58,134 bases of DNA from Gammaproteobacteria bacterium. Its GTDB lineage: Bacteria > Pseudomonadota > Gammaproteobacteria > Poriferisulfidales > Poriferisulfidaceae. This document shows positions 45,160 to 52,269 of this stretch, in pieces. The notes beneath the pieces are model-generated. The model worked only from the letters and a program-made list of their open reading frames with translations, did no database searches and had not been told where the DNA came from. The stretch covers positions 1 to 58,134 of the forward strand of contig JAPONY010000084.1 in assembly GCA_026713705.1 (NCBI GenBank), in the 5' to 3' direction. The first letter of the stretch is position 1. The number at the start of each line of letters is the position of its first letter. Both the position numbers and the translations under genes were made by a program.

Positions 45160-46544
45160 TGGAATAGGCTGGCCTGCGGGCGGCGGCGGTAACGGACCCG
45201 GCAGGGTTCCTTCGGACCCGTCACCCAACTGCCGTAATTCGGTTCGGGAAGTTCAGCGTCGGAAGAGAAATCGAAGCGATCCAGCAGTACGGTCCAGATC
45301 GCTTTCATCTGCATGTAAGCAAAATGCTCACCGATGCACCGGTGTTTGCCGCCGCCAAAACTGATCAAGGCATAGTGATGCTGTTTGCCCTCGGAAGCCG
45401 GGGGGGCGAACCGGTCCGGATTGAAACGGTCCGGGTCGGCAAACAGGTGGGGCAGCCGGTGGGAAACCGACGGCGACACCATGGCCAGGGCACCGGCCGG
45501 CACGATATGGTCCTTGTAGTGCAGGGGCTTGAGTACCTTGCGGATCAGCATGATCAACGGGGGATGCATCCGCTCGCATTCACGGATGGCGTGCTCCAGC
45601 GTCACCTGGTGCTTGAGGCTCTCGAAGCTCACGGTTCCCGCCTCGCGGTAGACGTCTTGCGCCTCGTCCTTGACCCGTGCCAGATAGGACGGTGCCCGCA
45701 TGAGTTCCAGGAGGGTCCAGGTTGCGAGCACGGCGCTGGTGTGTTGGCCTGCGAACAGCACGGTCAGCAGGATTCCGGTAATCTCGTCGTCGCTCGGGGC
45801 GTGGCCATCCTTGTAGCGGGCGTCCATGAGGGTCTGCATGAAATCGTCGGGCTGGGCTTCGGTCCGCCGACGTTCCGCCATGACCTTGCCGAAGAGCTTG
45901 GCGACTTTTCGCCGGGCCCGGTCGCGGTGCCAATGTGCCGGAATCGGGAAATGGGGGAAAAAGAACCCCAGGGTGTTGATGCCGTTTTGCAGCTCGTGAT
46001 AAGCCTCGGCGAATCCCGTGTCCAGTTGCGCCCGGACCTCTTCCCCGATGAGGCAACGACTGGCGATCTTGACGGTGAGTTCGTTCATCGCGTGGGGCAG
46101 GTCGACTTCTCCACTCTCGCCGAGGTCCTCGGCAAACTGCCAGGTCTCCTCGAACATGATGCGGGCGAACCTGCGCATCGCGGATTCGTTGAGCGCCGGG
46201 TACAGAAATCCCAGTTGCTCGGCCATCAGCTCGGGGGAGGTGTCGTAAGCCACGCCGCGCCCGAAGATGGGCACCGTGAACTGGTAGACCTCCTTGGCGC
46301 TGAGCTGGTCTTCGGGGGCGTGGAAGTAGAAATCGTGGGCCTCGGGCCCGGTGAAGAGGAAAAACTCGCGGGGGCCGAGTCGGAACCGGATGAGTTCGCC
46401 CTGTTCGCGCCAGCCGCGCTGCAGCATCGCGATCGGGTCTTTCTGGAAATCCAGCAGATGGCCGAGCAACGGCCACCCGCCCGCGACCTCGGGTATGGCT
46501 CTGGCCTCCTGCGGCGAAAGTGGGGTGGAACGTACGGTGGTCAT
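45156..46544 (-). CDS. cyp51: sterol 14alpha-demethylase (CYP51)
   Basis: This 462-aa cytochrome P450 fits CYP51: VYQFTVPIFGRGVAYD (87-101, the B'-C substrate region), I-helix FAGQHTS (264-270), ExxR at 322-325 and the heme loop FGGGKHRCIGEHFA with heme ligand C403. It would remove the C14 methyl of lanosterol-type sterols as formate. The known Methylococcus enzyme carries a fused ferredoxin; this one does not, so a separate redox partner is needed and none is in the window. It lies 28 bases after the C14-reductase gene and overlaps the SQMO-OSC start. Confidence 0.93.
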   Translation of the reverse strand: MTTVRSTPLSPQEARAIPEVAGGWPLLGHLLDFQKDPIAMLQRGWREQGELIRFRLGPREFFLFTGPEAHDFYFHAPEDQLSAKEVYQFTVPIFGRGVAYDTSPELMAEQLGFLYPALNESAMRRFARIMFEETWQFAEDLGESGEVDLPHAMNELTVKIASRCLIGEEVRAQLDTGFAEAYHELQNGINTLGFFFPHFPIPAHWHRDRARRKVAKLFGKVMAERRRTEAQPDDFMQTLMDARYKDGHAPSDDEITGILLTVLFAGQHTSAVLATWTLLELMRAPSYLARVKDEAQDVYREAGTVSFESLKHQVTLEHAIRECERMHPPLIMLIRKVLKPLHYKDHIVPAGALAMVSPSVSHRLPHLFADPDRFNPDRFAPPASEGKQHHYALISFGGGKHRCIGEHFAYMQMKAIWTVLLDRFDFSSDAELPEPNYGSWVTGPKEPCRVRYRRRPQASLFQ

Positions 46545-46572
46545 GTCGTGCAGCGGCCTTGTCGCCGGATCC

Positions 46573-47664
46573 TCAATAGACGAACGGCAGCATCGCGAAA
46601 CGCACCCGCTTCGTGTACCGCTCCCACAACTCGCCGTACTTGGCGCGGCAGCGGCGATCGTCGCGTCTCGATCGATGCCACAACAGGCTCGCCAGCCACG
46701 CGGGCAGCAGGAAGGGCACCCAGGATGCGAACCCGGTGGTCAGGGCGAACGAAAGGTAGATGCAGATCTCGCCGGAATAGTTGAGATGCCGCCCGATGCC
46801 CCAGAATCCGGAGACCAGCAGGCGCCCGTCCAGGGACTCGGCGGGGTTCCCCCAGATCGTGACGCCGGGGTCGCGCTTGAAACGGTGCTTTTGCCCGTTG
46901 GCGCCGCGGAAGACCCAGAAACCGAAGACGAACAGCGAGGCAATCGCGGCGGCGGCGACGGGAGACAGGGGCTCCGGTGCATGGACCAGCCACCAGCCGG
47001 CGAGGCAGTAGAAAAACGGCACCAGCACGTAGTCTCCCCACACCAGCATCCACCCGAAGCGCTCGCTGACGATGTCCCAGGTGTGGACCATCCCGTATTC
47101 GAAGTGGAAGTAGTTGAACACGTACAGGAAGGTGAAAGCCTGGTAGAGCATCATCGCCAGGGTCAACTCGCCGTAGGTCTCGTACTGCACGACGGCAAAC
47201 GACACGTTGAACAGCGCCAGGCCGATGAGGGAAGGGCGGTAGCTGAAAAACTTCAGGTCCACCCCGAACCAGGTCGGATGACCCTCCACGCCGTAGAAGA
47301 AGCCTTCCAACCCCTTCGGAGATTCGTTCTGAGCCCGAATTCCCTGGTAGTACAGCAAGGCGGAAAAGGCAAACGCGAAGATGTTCGTCACCACGAACAG
47401 GGCGAGGAAGTGGGTATACAGCACCGAAAGGGAGAACCAGCCCAAGGCATGGGCGATCCCTCCCACCATCAGGGTCAGCAGGAACAAGGCGAGGCCGTTG
47501 CTTCTGTAGACCCTTGATTTCCCGTCAAAATCCGGCCCTGTAATCCGACGGCCGGGCAGGATCATCGAACCGAGGAACAAAAGGCCGAAAAATGCCAGCA
47601 GCATGGCTGTGGCGTCGAGCAGGGTGCTGCCGGACAGCGCGACCCACGGGAGTGATTCAGACAT
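46573..47664 (-). CDS. sterol C14-reductase (ERG24-like)
   Basis: This 363-aa membrane protein with about eight hydrophobic helices carries the ERG4/ERG24 family signature near its end, GFWGIGRHLNYSGEI (287-301), then HRSRRDDRRCRAKYG and the terminal VRFAMLPFVY. An earlier conserved block is FYGVEGHPTWFGVDLKFF. It would reduce the Delta14 double bond left by CYP51 using NADPH. A more generic isoprenylcysteine-methyltransferase-like call was considered but the full-length match and the operon favour sterol reductase. It overlaps sdmA by 8 bases. Confidence 0.9.
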   Translation of the reverse strand: MSESLPWVALSGSTLLDATAMLLAFFGLLFLGSMILPGRRITGPDFDGKSRVYRSNGLALFLLTLMVGGIAHALGWFSLSVLYTHFLALFVVTNIFAFAFSALLYYQGIRAQNESPKGLEGFFYGVEGHPTWFGVDLKFFSYRPSLIGLALFNVSFAVVQYETYGELTLAMMLYQAFTFLYVFNYFHFEYGMVHTWDIVSERFGWMLVWGDYVLVPFFYCLAGWWLVHAPEPLSPVAAAAIASLFVFGFWVFRGANGQKHRFKRDPGVTIWGNPAESLDGRLLVSGFWGIGRHLNYSGEICIYLSFALTTGFASWVPFLLPAWLASLLWHRSRRDDRRCRAKYGELWERYTKRVRFAMLPFVY

Positions 47665-48757
47665 AGGCGCTGCCGTTCTGCGCCTTGCGCGTCAGGTATT
47701 CCCTCCACTTGCGCACGGTCACGTCCTGGAAGGCCTCCACCACCGGGTTGAACTCGACGGAAGGGGCGTCCCAGTGTTTCTCGTAACCCTCCTGTTCCCC
47801 TTCGAGCGCATATTGATCCTGGCTGAGCAGGGGGCCGATGAGGAAGCGGTTCGAGACTTTCAGGACCAGGGTCATGGCGAAACGGGGAATGTGGATCGGC
47901 AGCATGGGGATCTTCAGCGACTTGAAGTAGAACAAGAAGAAGGTCCGGCTGGTCCGCTCGTCGATCGGAAGAACAAAAAGCCAGTGCTTGATCGCGTCAT
48001 CGGTGTTCGACCACTGGTAGGGGTACTGGTAACAGAGGTCCATGTGGTTGGTGTCCAGCTTCTTGTGGTCGACGAATCTCCCGGAGATGCGCCCGCGTCC
48101 CACCCGCGTGTCGTAGGAGAGATGCACGTCGTCACCGACCGTCTCGCAGCGGGTGAGGGTGGCGCCGACGAAGGGACGGTACTTGCGGTGCAGGTGCGCG
48201 TGGGTGAAGTCGCTCACGTTGTCGATCACCATCGAGTGGTGGGCCGACCAGGTGAAAGTGAGCGGGACGCAGGCCCATCGGTCGGGTCCCTCAAGCTCGG
48301 GGATGTCCGGGATCTGCCGCGACTCCGCCTTTTCCGGGTCTCCGGGGAACAACCAGACCAGGCCGTAGCGGACCTTCACGGGGTAGGACCGGATCGAGAC
48401 GTTCTCGCAGTTTTCCCCGAGGTGCTCGCGAGGCCCCCCGGCACGCTGCCCGTCGCCGTTGTATTGCCAGCCATGGTAGGCGCACACGAGCCGGCAGTCC
48501 TCCACATGGCCCAGGGAGAGTTTCAGTTGGCGGTGGGCGCAACGGTCCTCGACCGCGTGGAACGAGCCGTCTTTCGCCCGATACAGCGCGATGGAGTGTT
48601 TCCAGAAAACGACCTCGGCCACGGTTCCCGGCTTGACGCGGTGGACTTCTTCGACCGCGTACCAGTAGTCCGGGTCCATGCCCGCGGCGCGTGCCTGCTG
48701 GCGCAGGTTGCCGGCCTCCTCGAAGCCGGGAGGGCCGCCGTTCGTCGCTGGATTCAT
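47657..48757 (-). CDS. sdmA: Rieske-type sterol C4-demethylase SdmA
   Basis: This 366-aa Rieske non-heme iron oxygenase has the 2Fe-2S motif C73-A-H75 (in DRCAHRQLKL) and C92-A-Y-H95 (in VCAYHGWQYN), and a mononuclear iron site in NVSDFTHAHLHR. In Methylococcus, SdmA oxidises the C4 methyl group of sterols, and SdmB completes demethylation. The placement beside sdmB and other sterol genes supports this rather than a ring-hydroxylating dioxygenase. It overlaps sdmB by ATGA. No ferredoxin or reductase gene is nearby. Confidence 0.88.
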   Translation of the reverse strand: MNPATNGGPPGFEEAGNLRQQARAAGMDPDYWYAVEEVHRVKPGTVAEVVFWKHSIALYRAKDGSFHAVEDRCAHRQLKLSLGHVEDCRLVCAYHGWQYNGDGQRAGGPREHLGENCENVSIRSYPVKVRYGLVWLFPGDPEKAESRQIPDIPELEGPDRWACVPLTFTWSAHHSMVIDNVSDFTHAHLHRKYRPFVGATLTRCETVGDDVHLSYDTRVGRGRISGRFVDHKKLDTNHMDLCYQYPYQWSNTDDAIKHWLFVLPIDERTSRTFFLFYFKSLKIPMLPIHIPRFAMTLVLKVSNRFLIGPLLSQDQYALEGEQEGYEKHWDAPSVEFNPVVEAFQDVTVRKWREYLTRKAQNGSAYV

Positions 48758-49902
48758 TTCAGGCCTCCGTCGGGTGCGATGGATGCAGTTGGATCCGGCA
48801 TGAGCTCTTCCGCTTGTTTCGGGTCGTCCATGCTCGGGGGTTTCGCGTCCGGGTTCGTGATCGCGTTGCGTTGGTGGTAGTGAAAGGCGTAGGCTTCATG
48901 GACCGCGGCGCGGATGCTGGTGGGTCGATAGCCGAGTTCCTGTTTCGCTTTGTTGGTGTCGGCGTGACGGCACTTCTGCAGCAGGCGTATGGCGCCGGGG
49001 GTGAACCGCTGGGGGAAGTTCGGGTGGAACCGGCTCAGGTAAAAGCTCGCCACTTCCGAGAAGGCGAGCATCGCGCGGACCGGAATCCGCCGGTGCGGGC
49101 GCGGGATGCCGGAGACTTCCTCGTACAGGTCGATGATGTCGGAAATGGTTTTGTACTCGGTGCTGAAGATGTATTTCTCGCCCGAGCGTCCGCGATCCAT
49201 GCATAACCGATGCCCCTCGACGATGTCCCTGGCTGCGACAAACTCGAAGCCGCCATCGACGTAAGCATGCAGCTTGCCGTTGGTGTAGTCGCACATGGTC
49301 CGACCCAATCGAGAGGGGAAGAAATCGCTGCCTCCCACAACCGCGCAACACGTTGCGACCATGACATCCTGCCCGGTCGCCGCAGCGCGCCAGCACTCGT
49401 GTTCGACGAGCGTCTTGCTGCGCTCGTAGGGCATCGTACGCTCCATGGGGTAGAACCCCATCGTCTCGTCGCTGGGGGCGGAGGGATCATCCAGGCTGTA
49501 TCCGACCGCGCTGAAGGAGCCCGTCACCACTACCCGTCCGGCTTCCGCCTCCCGTGCCGCCTGCAGCATGTTGCGGGTACCGAGAACATTGCACTCGTAC
49601 ACCTCCCGGCGATGGGCGCGGTTGCCTTCGATGGTCGAAACCTTGGCTGCGACGTGATAGACGCCTTGGCAGCCCTCGACCGCGCGCCTGACGCCATCCA
49701 AATCCCGAAGGTCGCCGAATACGCGTTCGACCCCGAGGCCTTCCAGTGCTTCGTTGTTCTCCTCTTGTCTCAGCAGCACCCGGACCCGGGTGCCTTCGCT
49801 GAGCAGCCGGCGCACGAGATTGGCGCCCACATGTCCGGCCGCGCCGGTGACGAAAACAGGCGCTTCTGAAGAGTTGGGGGGGCTGCTCGATTCTGAAGTC
49901 AT
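48754..49902 (-). CDS. sdmB: NAD(P)-dependent sterol 4-decarboxylase/3-dehydrogenase SdmB
   Basis: This 382-aa short-chain/extended SDR protein has the Rossmann motif VTGAAGHVG (18-26), the catalytic Tyr-Lys pair Y159/K163 (in MPYERSKTLVEH), and a substrate region resembling 3beta-hydroxysteroid dehydrogenases (GTRNMLQAARE, YIFSTEYKTISD). Bacterial SdmB oxidises the 3-OH and drives loss of the C4 carboxyl made by SdmA. It is the first gene of the sterol operon; about 200 bases upstream hold an inverted repeat and a weak promoter. Confidence 0.88.
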   Translation of the reverse strand: MTSESSSPPNSSEAPVFVTGAAGHVGANLVRRLLSEGTRVRVLLRQEENNEALEGLGVERVFGDLRDLDGVRRAVEGCQGVYHVAAKVSTIEGNRAHRREVYECNVLGTRNMLQAAREAEAGRVVVTGSFSAVGYSLDDPSAPSDETMGFYPMERTMPYERSKTLVEHECWRAAATGQDVMVATCCAVVGGSDFFPSRLGRTMCDYTNGKLHAYVDGGFEFVAARDIVEGHRLCMDRGRSGEKYIFSTEYKTISDIIDLYEEVSGIPRPHRRIPVRAMLAFSEVASFYLSRFHPNFPQRFTPGAIRLLQKCRHADTNKAKQELGYRPTSIRAAVHEAYAFHYHQRNAITNPDAKPPSMDDPKQAEELMPDPTASIAPDGGLK

Positions 49903-49934
49903 TGGGTGCCCTGATTCGAACTTTTGCTATTCCT

Positions 49935-49963
49935 ATTCTGTTCGCAGTGGCGAGGACACGCAA
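49935..49963 (-). promoter_or_regulatory. weak promoter candidate for the sterol operon
   Basis: Read on the - strand, TTGCGT and CAGAAT are separated by 17 bases and end 33 bases before the sdmB ATG, giving a short leader. Both boxes match the consensus 4 of 6. This is the only reasonable sigma70-like pair found in the leader region; it needs experimental support. Confidence 0.3.
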
Positions 49964-50063
49964 GCAGAAACTTTAATGGTGGCAGGAACGCTGTCAGCAT
50001 CCTGCCGCTCAATGTCCGCCTTGTTTCAAGCCTATCGGCTGATCGCAATCATCGACCTGCCTG

Positions 50064-50089
50064 CCAGTCATCCCCCGCAATGTGACTGG
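50064..50089. promoter_or_regulatory. inverted repeat upstream of the sterol operon
   Basis: CCAGTCA and TGACTGG form a perfect 7-bp inverted repeat with a 12-base spacer, about 160 bases upstream of sdmB. It may be a regulator binding site. It is unrelated in sequence to the two toxin-antitoxin operators. No transcription factor gene lies in the sterol operon. Confidence 0.3.
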
Positions 50090-50160
50090 TCAAGCACAAT
50101 TCTAACAAACTCATAATAATAGTGCTAAAACGCTTTTGCAGTCACTTTGCGGGCAGACAA

Positions 50161-50304
50161 TTGATCAAAATCATCACTTGGAACATGGCGCACTGCCATG
50201 ATGCATGGCAGCACCTCGCCGAATTTGACGCGGACATTCTTATTCTTCAAGAAGTATGTGCTCCACCCGAAGACATAGAGCGATCATTGCAAGATTCGAA
50301 TTGA
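50161..50304 (+). pseudogene. fragment of an endonuclease/exonuclease/phosphatase (EEP) family gene
   Basis: The 47-residue frame reads IKIITWNMAHCHDAWQHL, then FDADILILQEVCAPP, the N-terminal strand and metal-binding region (Asn-Met and Gln-Glu) of EEP-superfamily hydrolases. It ends at a stop after about 47 residues, far short of the usual 230 or more, so only the beginning remains. A GTG at 50122 could extend it by 13 residues. It marks past gene disruption between the sterol operon and the second toxin-antitoxin-like module. Confidence 0.6.
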
Positions 50305-50426
50305 TCTAGAAGACGGGCTTCAGTGCGTGCCTTAGTCACGATAATGGCGGTGAAAATTGAAATACTGAAAGAAACAAGAAGAATCAATAGAGTCCACCTG
50401 AATGCGCGATCTGTATCGTAGCGCAT
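50247..50426 (-). CDS. possible small single-pass membrane protein
   Basis: A 59-codon frame starting MRYDTDRAFRW has one strong transmembrane segment (TLLILLVSFSISIFTAIIV) followed by a charged tail. Its 3' part lies antisense to the EEP fragment, which lowers confidence. No clear ribosome site is seen. It may be the remaining start of a longer membrane protein or a chance frame. Confidence 0.25.
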   Translation of the reverse strand: MRYDTDRAFRWTLLILLVSFSISIFTAIIVTKARTEARLLDQFESCNDRSMSSGGAHTS

Positions 50427-50452
50427 GACAGCCTATAGGCTCCTGGTAGGGG

Positions 50453-50842
50453 TCATGGAGCCAAGAGCCAGTCGTGGATTTCAGCTTGCATGCCTTTGAT
50501 CTGCTTGAGAGCGGCTTGAACTTCAGAAGGTTCGGGGGATCTTGGAAATTCGCCTTCAGCGTCTGGATAACGCCAGGCGGTTGCCGCTCCGGTAAGGCTG
50601 TCGAGCTTGGCCAGGCTTTTCCTGAGAGGGTGTTCCTGGGCTAGTTGTTCAGTAATTCGGGCGATGTCATGGGTGCGAAGATCTGGAAGCCCTTCGTGCA
50701 GGCACACGGCACGTGCGAGTTTTTCTACGGCCTGCTGGGCATGGAATGCTGCCAGGTCCGGGAGATCTGGAAGGAGGCGCTCGACGCCGGCGATATCCCG
50801 CCCGGCAGTTTTCAGGGGTACCAAGACGAGTGGAGAGGTCAT
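50453..50842 (-). CDS. HEPN-domain protein, copy 2
   Basis: This 129-aa helical protein resembles PF05168 HEPN proteins: AAFHAQQAVEKLARAVCLHEG followed by LRTHDIARITEQL and a later AWRYPDAEGEF. It is paralogous to the copy at 39595-39984 and overlaps its nucleotidyltransferase partner by ATGA. Unlike copy 1 it keeps the arginine-bearing RYP motif. The pair likely forms a toxin-antitoxin-type unit, with this protein as the presumed effector; this is inference from context. Confidence 0.8.
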   Translation of the reverse strand: MTSPLVLVPLKTAGRDIAGVERLLPDLPDLAAFHAQQAVEKLARAVCLHEGLPDLRTHDIARITEQLAQEHPLRKSLAKLDSLTGAATAWRYPDAEGEFPRSPEPSEVQAALKQIKGMQAEIHDWLLAP

Positions 50843-51372
50843 CGCAGAGGGAACATCTCGCGATAGCGTTTCCAGAACGGACCATCAACGCGCGCATCAA
50901 GCAATTTTCCCTCCCGGTCGACCGCGTAAGGGAGCATGCCGGGCACTTTCCGGTTCTTCTCGAACGCGGAATACCGGCAAGGAACTATGTCCACCGGCAC
51001 ACCACACCCGGAAATGGGTTTCCGGACCGACAGGTAATCGAGGGGCTGGTCGTCCGGAGTGACCACCATCAGATCGAAGTCGCTGTCTGAGCGCTCGGTA
51101 CCACATGCGCGGCTGCCGAACAGGAAAATGGCATCCGGATTGAATGCGGTGGCCAGGTTCGTGGTCAGAACGGAAAGGGCAGCTTCCGCATTGCGAAACG
51201 GGCCGACACTTTCGTCTGCCGCTGTGGTCGCGTGCCTTGGCCGGTTTTCATCGCGGACGTATTCCAGCACCAGGCCGAGCAGTTCCGGGTCGTCTTTCAC
51301 CGAGTTGACCAATTCGCGGACATCGGTCCGCCGGTCCTGGCGCACGCGGAAAGTGATGGTTGGAGTGTTCAC
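50839..51372 (-). CDS. RHH-like/nucleotidyltransferase fusion, copy 2
   Basis: This 177-aa protein starts at a GTG (MNTPTITFRV), aligned exactly with copy 1 (MSTPIISFRV). Residues about 4-41 look like a ribbon-helix-helix DNA-binding segment. The nucleotidyltransferase core has an intact G86-S87-x10-D98-F-D100 (in FGSRACGTERSDSDFDL) and a further Asp in GVPVDIVPC. An ATG at 51429 would put the operator palindrome inside the coding region, so the GTG with upstream GGGGA is preferred. A combined DNA-binding and AMP-transferring antitoxin is the simplest interpretation. Confidence 0.85.
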   Translation of the reverse strand: MNTPTITFRVRQDRRTDVRELVNSVKDDPELLGLVLEYVRDENRPRHATTAADESVGPFRNAEAALSVLTTNLATAFNPDAIFLFGSRACGTERSDSDFDLMVVTPDDQPLDYLSVRKPISGCGVPVDIVPCRYSAFEKNRKVPGMLPYAVDREGKLLDARVDGPFWKRYREMFPLR

Positions 51373-51382
51373 GGAAGTCCCC

Positions 51383-51407
51383 AGTGTGTTACATAATGTA
51401 ACACACT
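51383..51407. promoter_or_regulatory. perfect palindromic operator upstream of MNT copy 2
   Basis: AGTGTGTTACAT and ATGTAACACACT form a perfect 12-bp inverted repeat around a single central base, 11 bases upstream of the GTG start. This is a strong candidate binding site for the ribbon-helix-helix-like N-terminus of the adjacent protein and so for autorepression. The equivalent position upstream of copy 1 has a related, imperfect repeat. Confidence 0.75.
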
Positions 51408-51429
51408 CTATTGAAGAAGTGTGCCACAT

Positions 51430-51606
51430 AGGGGGCCGACTGCCAAGCGGGTTTGATCAGGTCCGGATGATGGTCTTGCTAATGAAAGAGACTAATGTGC
51501 GCTGGCCTGCCGGACAGTTCCACGGATTCGAATGCGGGGCGGGTGGTCTGCGGCAACGAGACGCTGGGCATGGGCGAAGCGGCTGTCTGGAGCCGCATGC
51601 TGAGCA
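51430..51606. other. gene-free stretch
   Basis: No convincing coding frame, repeat or RNA gene is seen here. It probably contains the promoter for the copy 2 nucleotidyltransferase-HEPN unit on the - strand and the end of the small membrane protein transcript. Confidence 0.4.
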
Positions 51607-51765
51607 TCAGAAACTTATTATTCCGCCGGCTAAGAGCATGAGGGTGACAACGCCAGTGAAATGACCGGATATTCCAACAACAATGGCCAGGGGAATTAAA
51701 AAATCTTCTCGACTCAGCCTGTCTGGGTGGCGGTGAAATCGAGCATTCTGATGGAGTCTGGTCAC
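51607..51765 (-). CDS. small membrane protein candidate (52 aa)
   Basis: A 52-codon frame uses a GTG start with GAGAGG six bases upstream. It has a basic N-terminal half (TRLHQNARFHRHPDRLSRED) and a hydrophobic C-terminal helix (IPLAIVVGISGHFTGVVTL). The arrangement and ribosome site suggest a real small protein. It lies on the same strand as, and 100 bases downstream of, the DUF1640-like gene. No family is recognised. Confidence 0.4.
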   Translation of the reverse strand: MTRLHQNARFHRHPDRLSREDFLIPLAIVVGISGHFTGVVTLMLLAGGIISF

Positions 51766-51865
51766 AATCTGCCTCTCAAGGCTCGTGCTTTCCGGGTTCC
51801 AATGCCCCGTAGCCTATCAGGTAGATGCGCATGGTCCACTTGGAGTCCTTTGGGCATGGAGACGT

Positions 51866-52177
51866 TCATTTAAAGAGAATCATTAAGCCGAGAATGCTGG
51901 TGTTGGCGACAACTATCCCGCCTGTAGCAGTCAGGATTTGCCAAGAGAGTTTATTGAACCGGGCTTCCATCTCGCCGCGCAACTTCTGTATTTCGCCAAG
52001 AAGGCTAGCCCCCATCTTTTCCATGTCGGTGCGCAAGGCGAGCTCCGTGTTCGCCAAGTCAGCCTTCGTGGCTAATTCGTTTTGCGCGTCCTGAATGGTT
52101 TCGACCAAGGTCACGGCTTGCTTGTCTCCGAATTCCGCATTCTTCAGATTCCTTGCGGCTTTTAGTGTATCAAAAGC
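51866..52177 (-). CDS. DUF1640-like coiled-coil protein with C-terminal membrane anchor, start unclear
   Basis: The recognisable part, about 103 residues, reads AFDTLKAARNLKNAEFGDKQ, a long coiled coil (ATKADLANTELALRTD, then GEIQKLRGEMEARFNKL), and ends in one transmembrane helix. This matches DUF1640/CCDC90-type proteins, whose short N-terminus normally starts a few residues before FDTLKAAR. No ATG, GTG or TTG lies in frame there; the first in-frame ATG is inside pncC on the other strand, and a nearby ATG is out of frame. The gene may have lost its start or use an unusual codon. Confidence 0.6.
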   Translation of the reverse strand, partial: AFDTLKAARNLKNAEFGDKQAVTLVETIQDAQNELATKADLANTELALRTDMEKMGASLLGEIQKLRGEMEARFNKLSWQILTATGGIVVANTSILGLMILFK

Positions 52178-52269
52178 GGGAGCCTGCGGAGCGGGTTTCT
52201 GGCCCCAGGAGAGACATCCATTCCGGGGAGCCTGGGTCTCGCGGTCCGGCGGGCAGGTAAGATTGGAGC

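Noticed and set aside
45160-45228. Proline-rich N-terminal extension of the SQMO-OSC fusion from an ATG at 45228
   Set aside because: It lies inside CYP51, and a GTG at 45159 gives the usual short N-terminus and a 4-base coupling overlap.
45324-46784. 486-codon + strand frame
   Set aside because: It is antisense to CYP51, whose heme and I-helix motifs are unmistakable; the + frame shows low-complexity composition.
46573-47664. Isoprenylcysteine methyltransferase or NnrU-type membrane protein
   Set aside because: The full-length ERG24-type pattern, including the C-terminal LPFVY and the HRSRRDDRRC block, fits sterol C14-reductase better.
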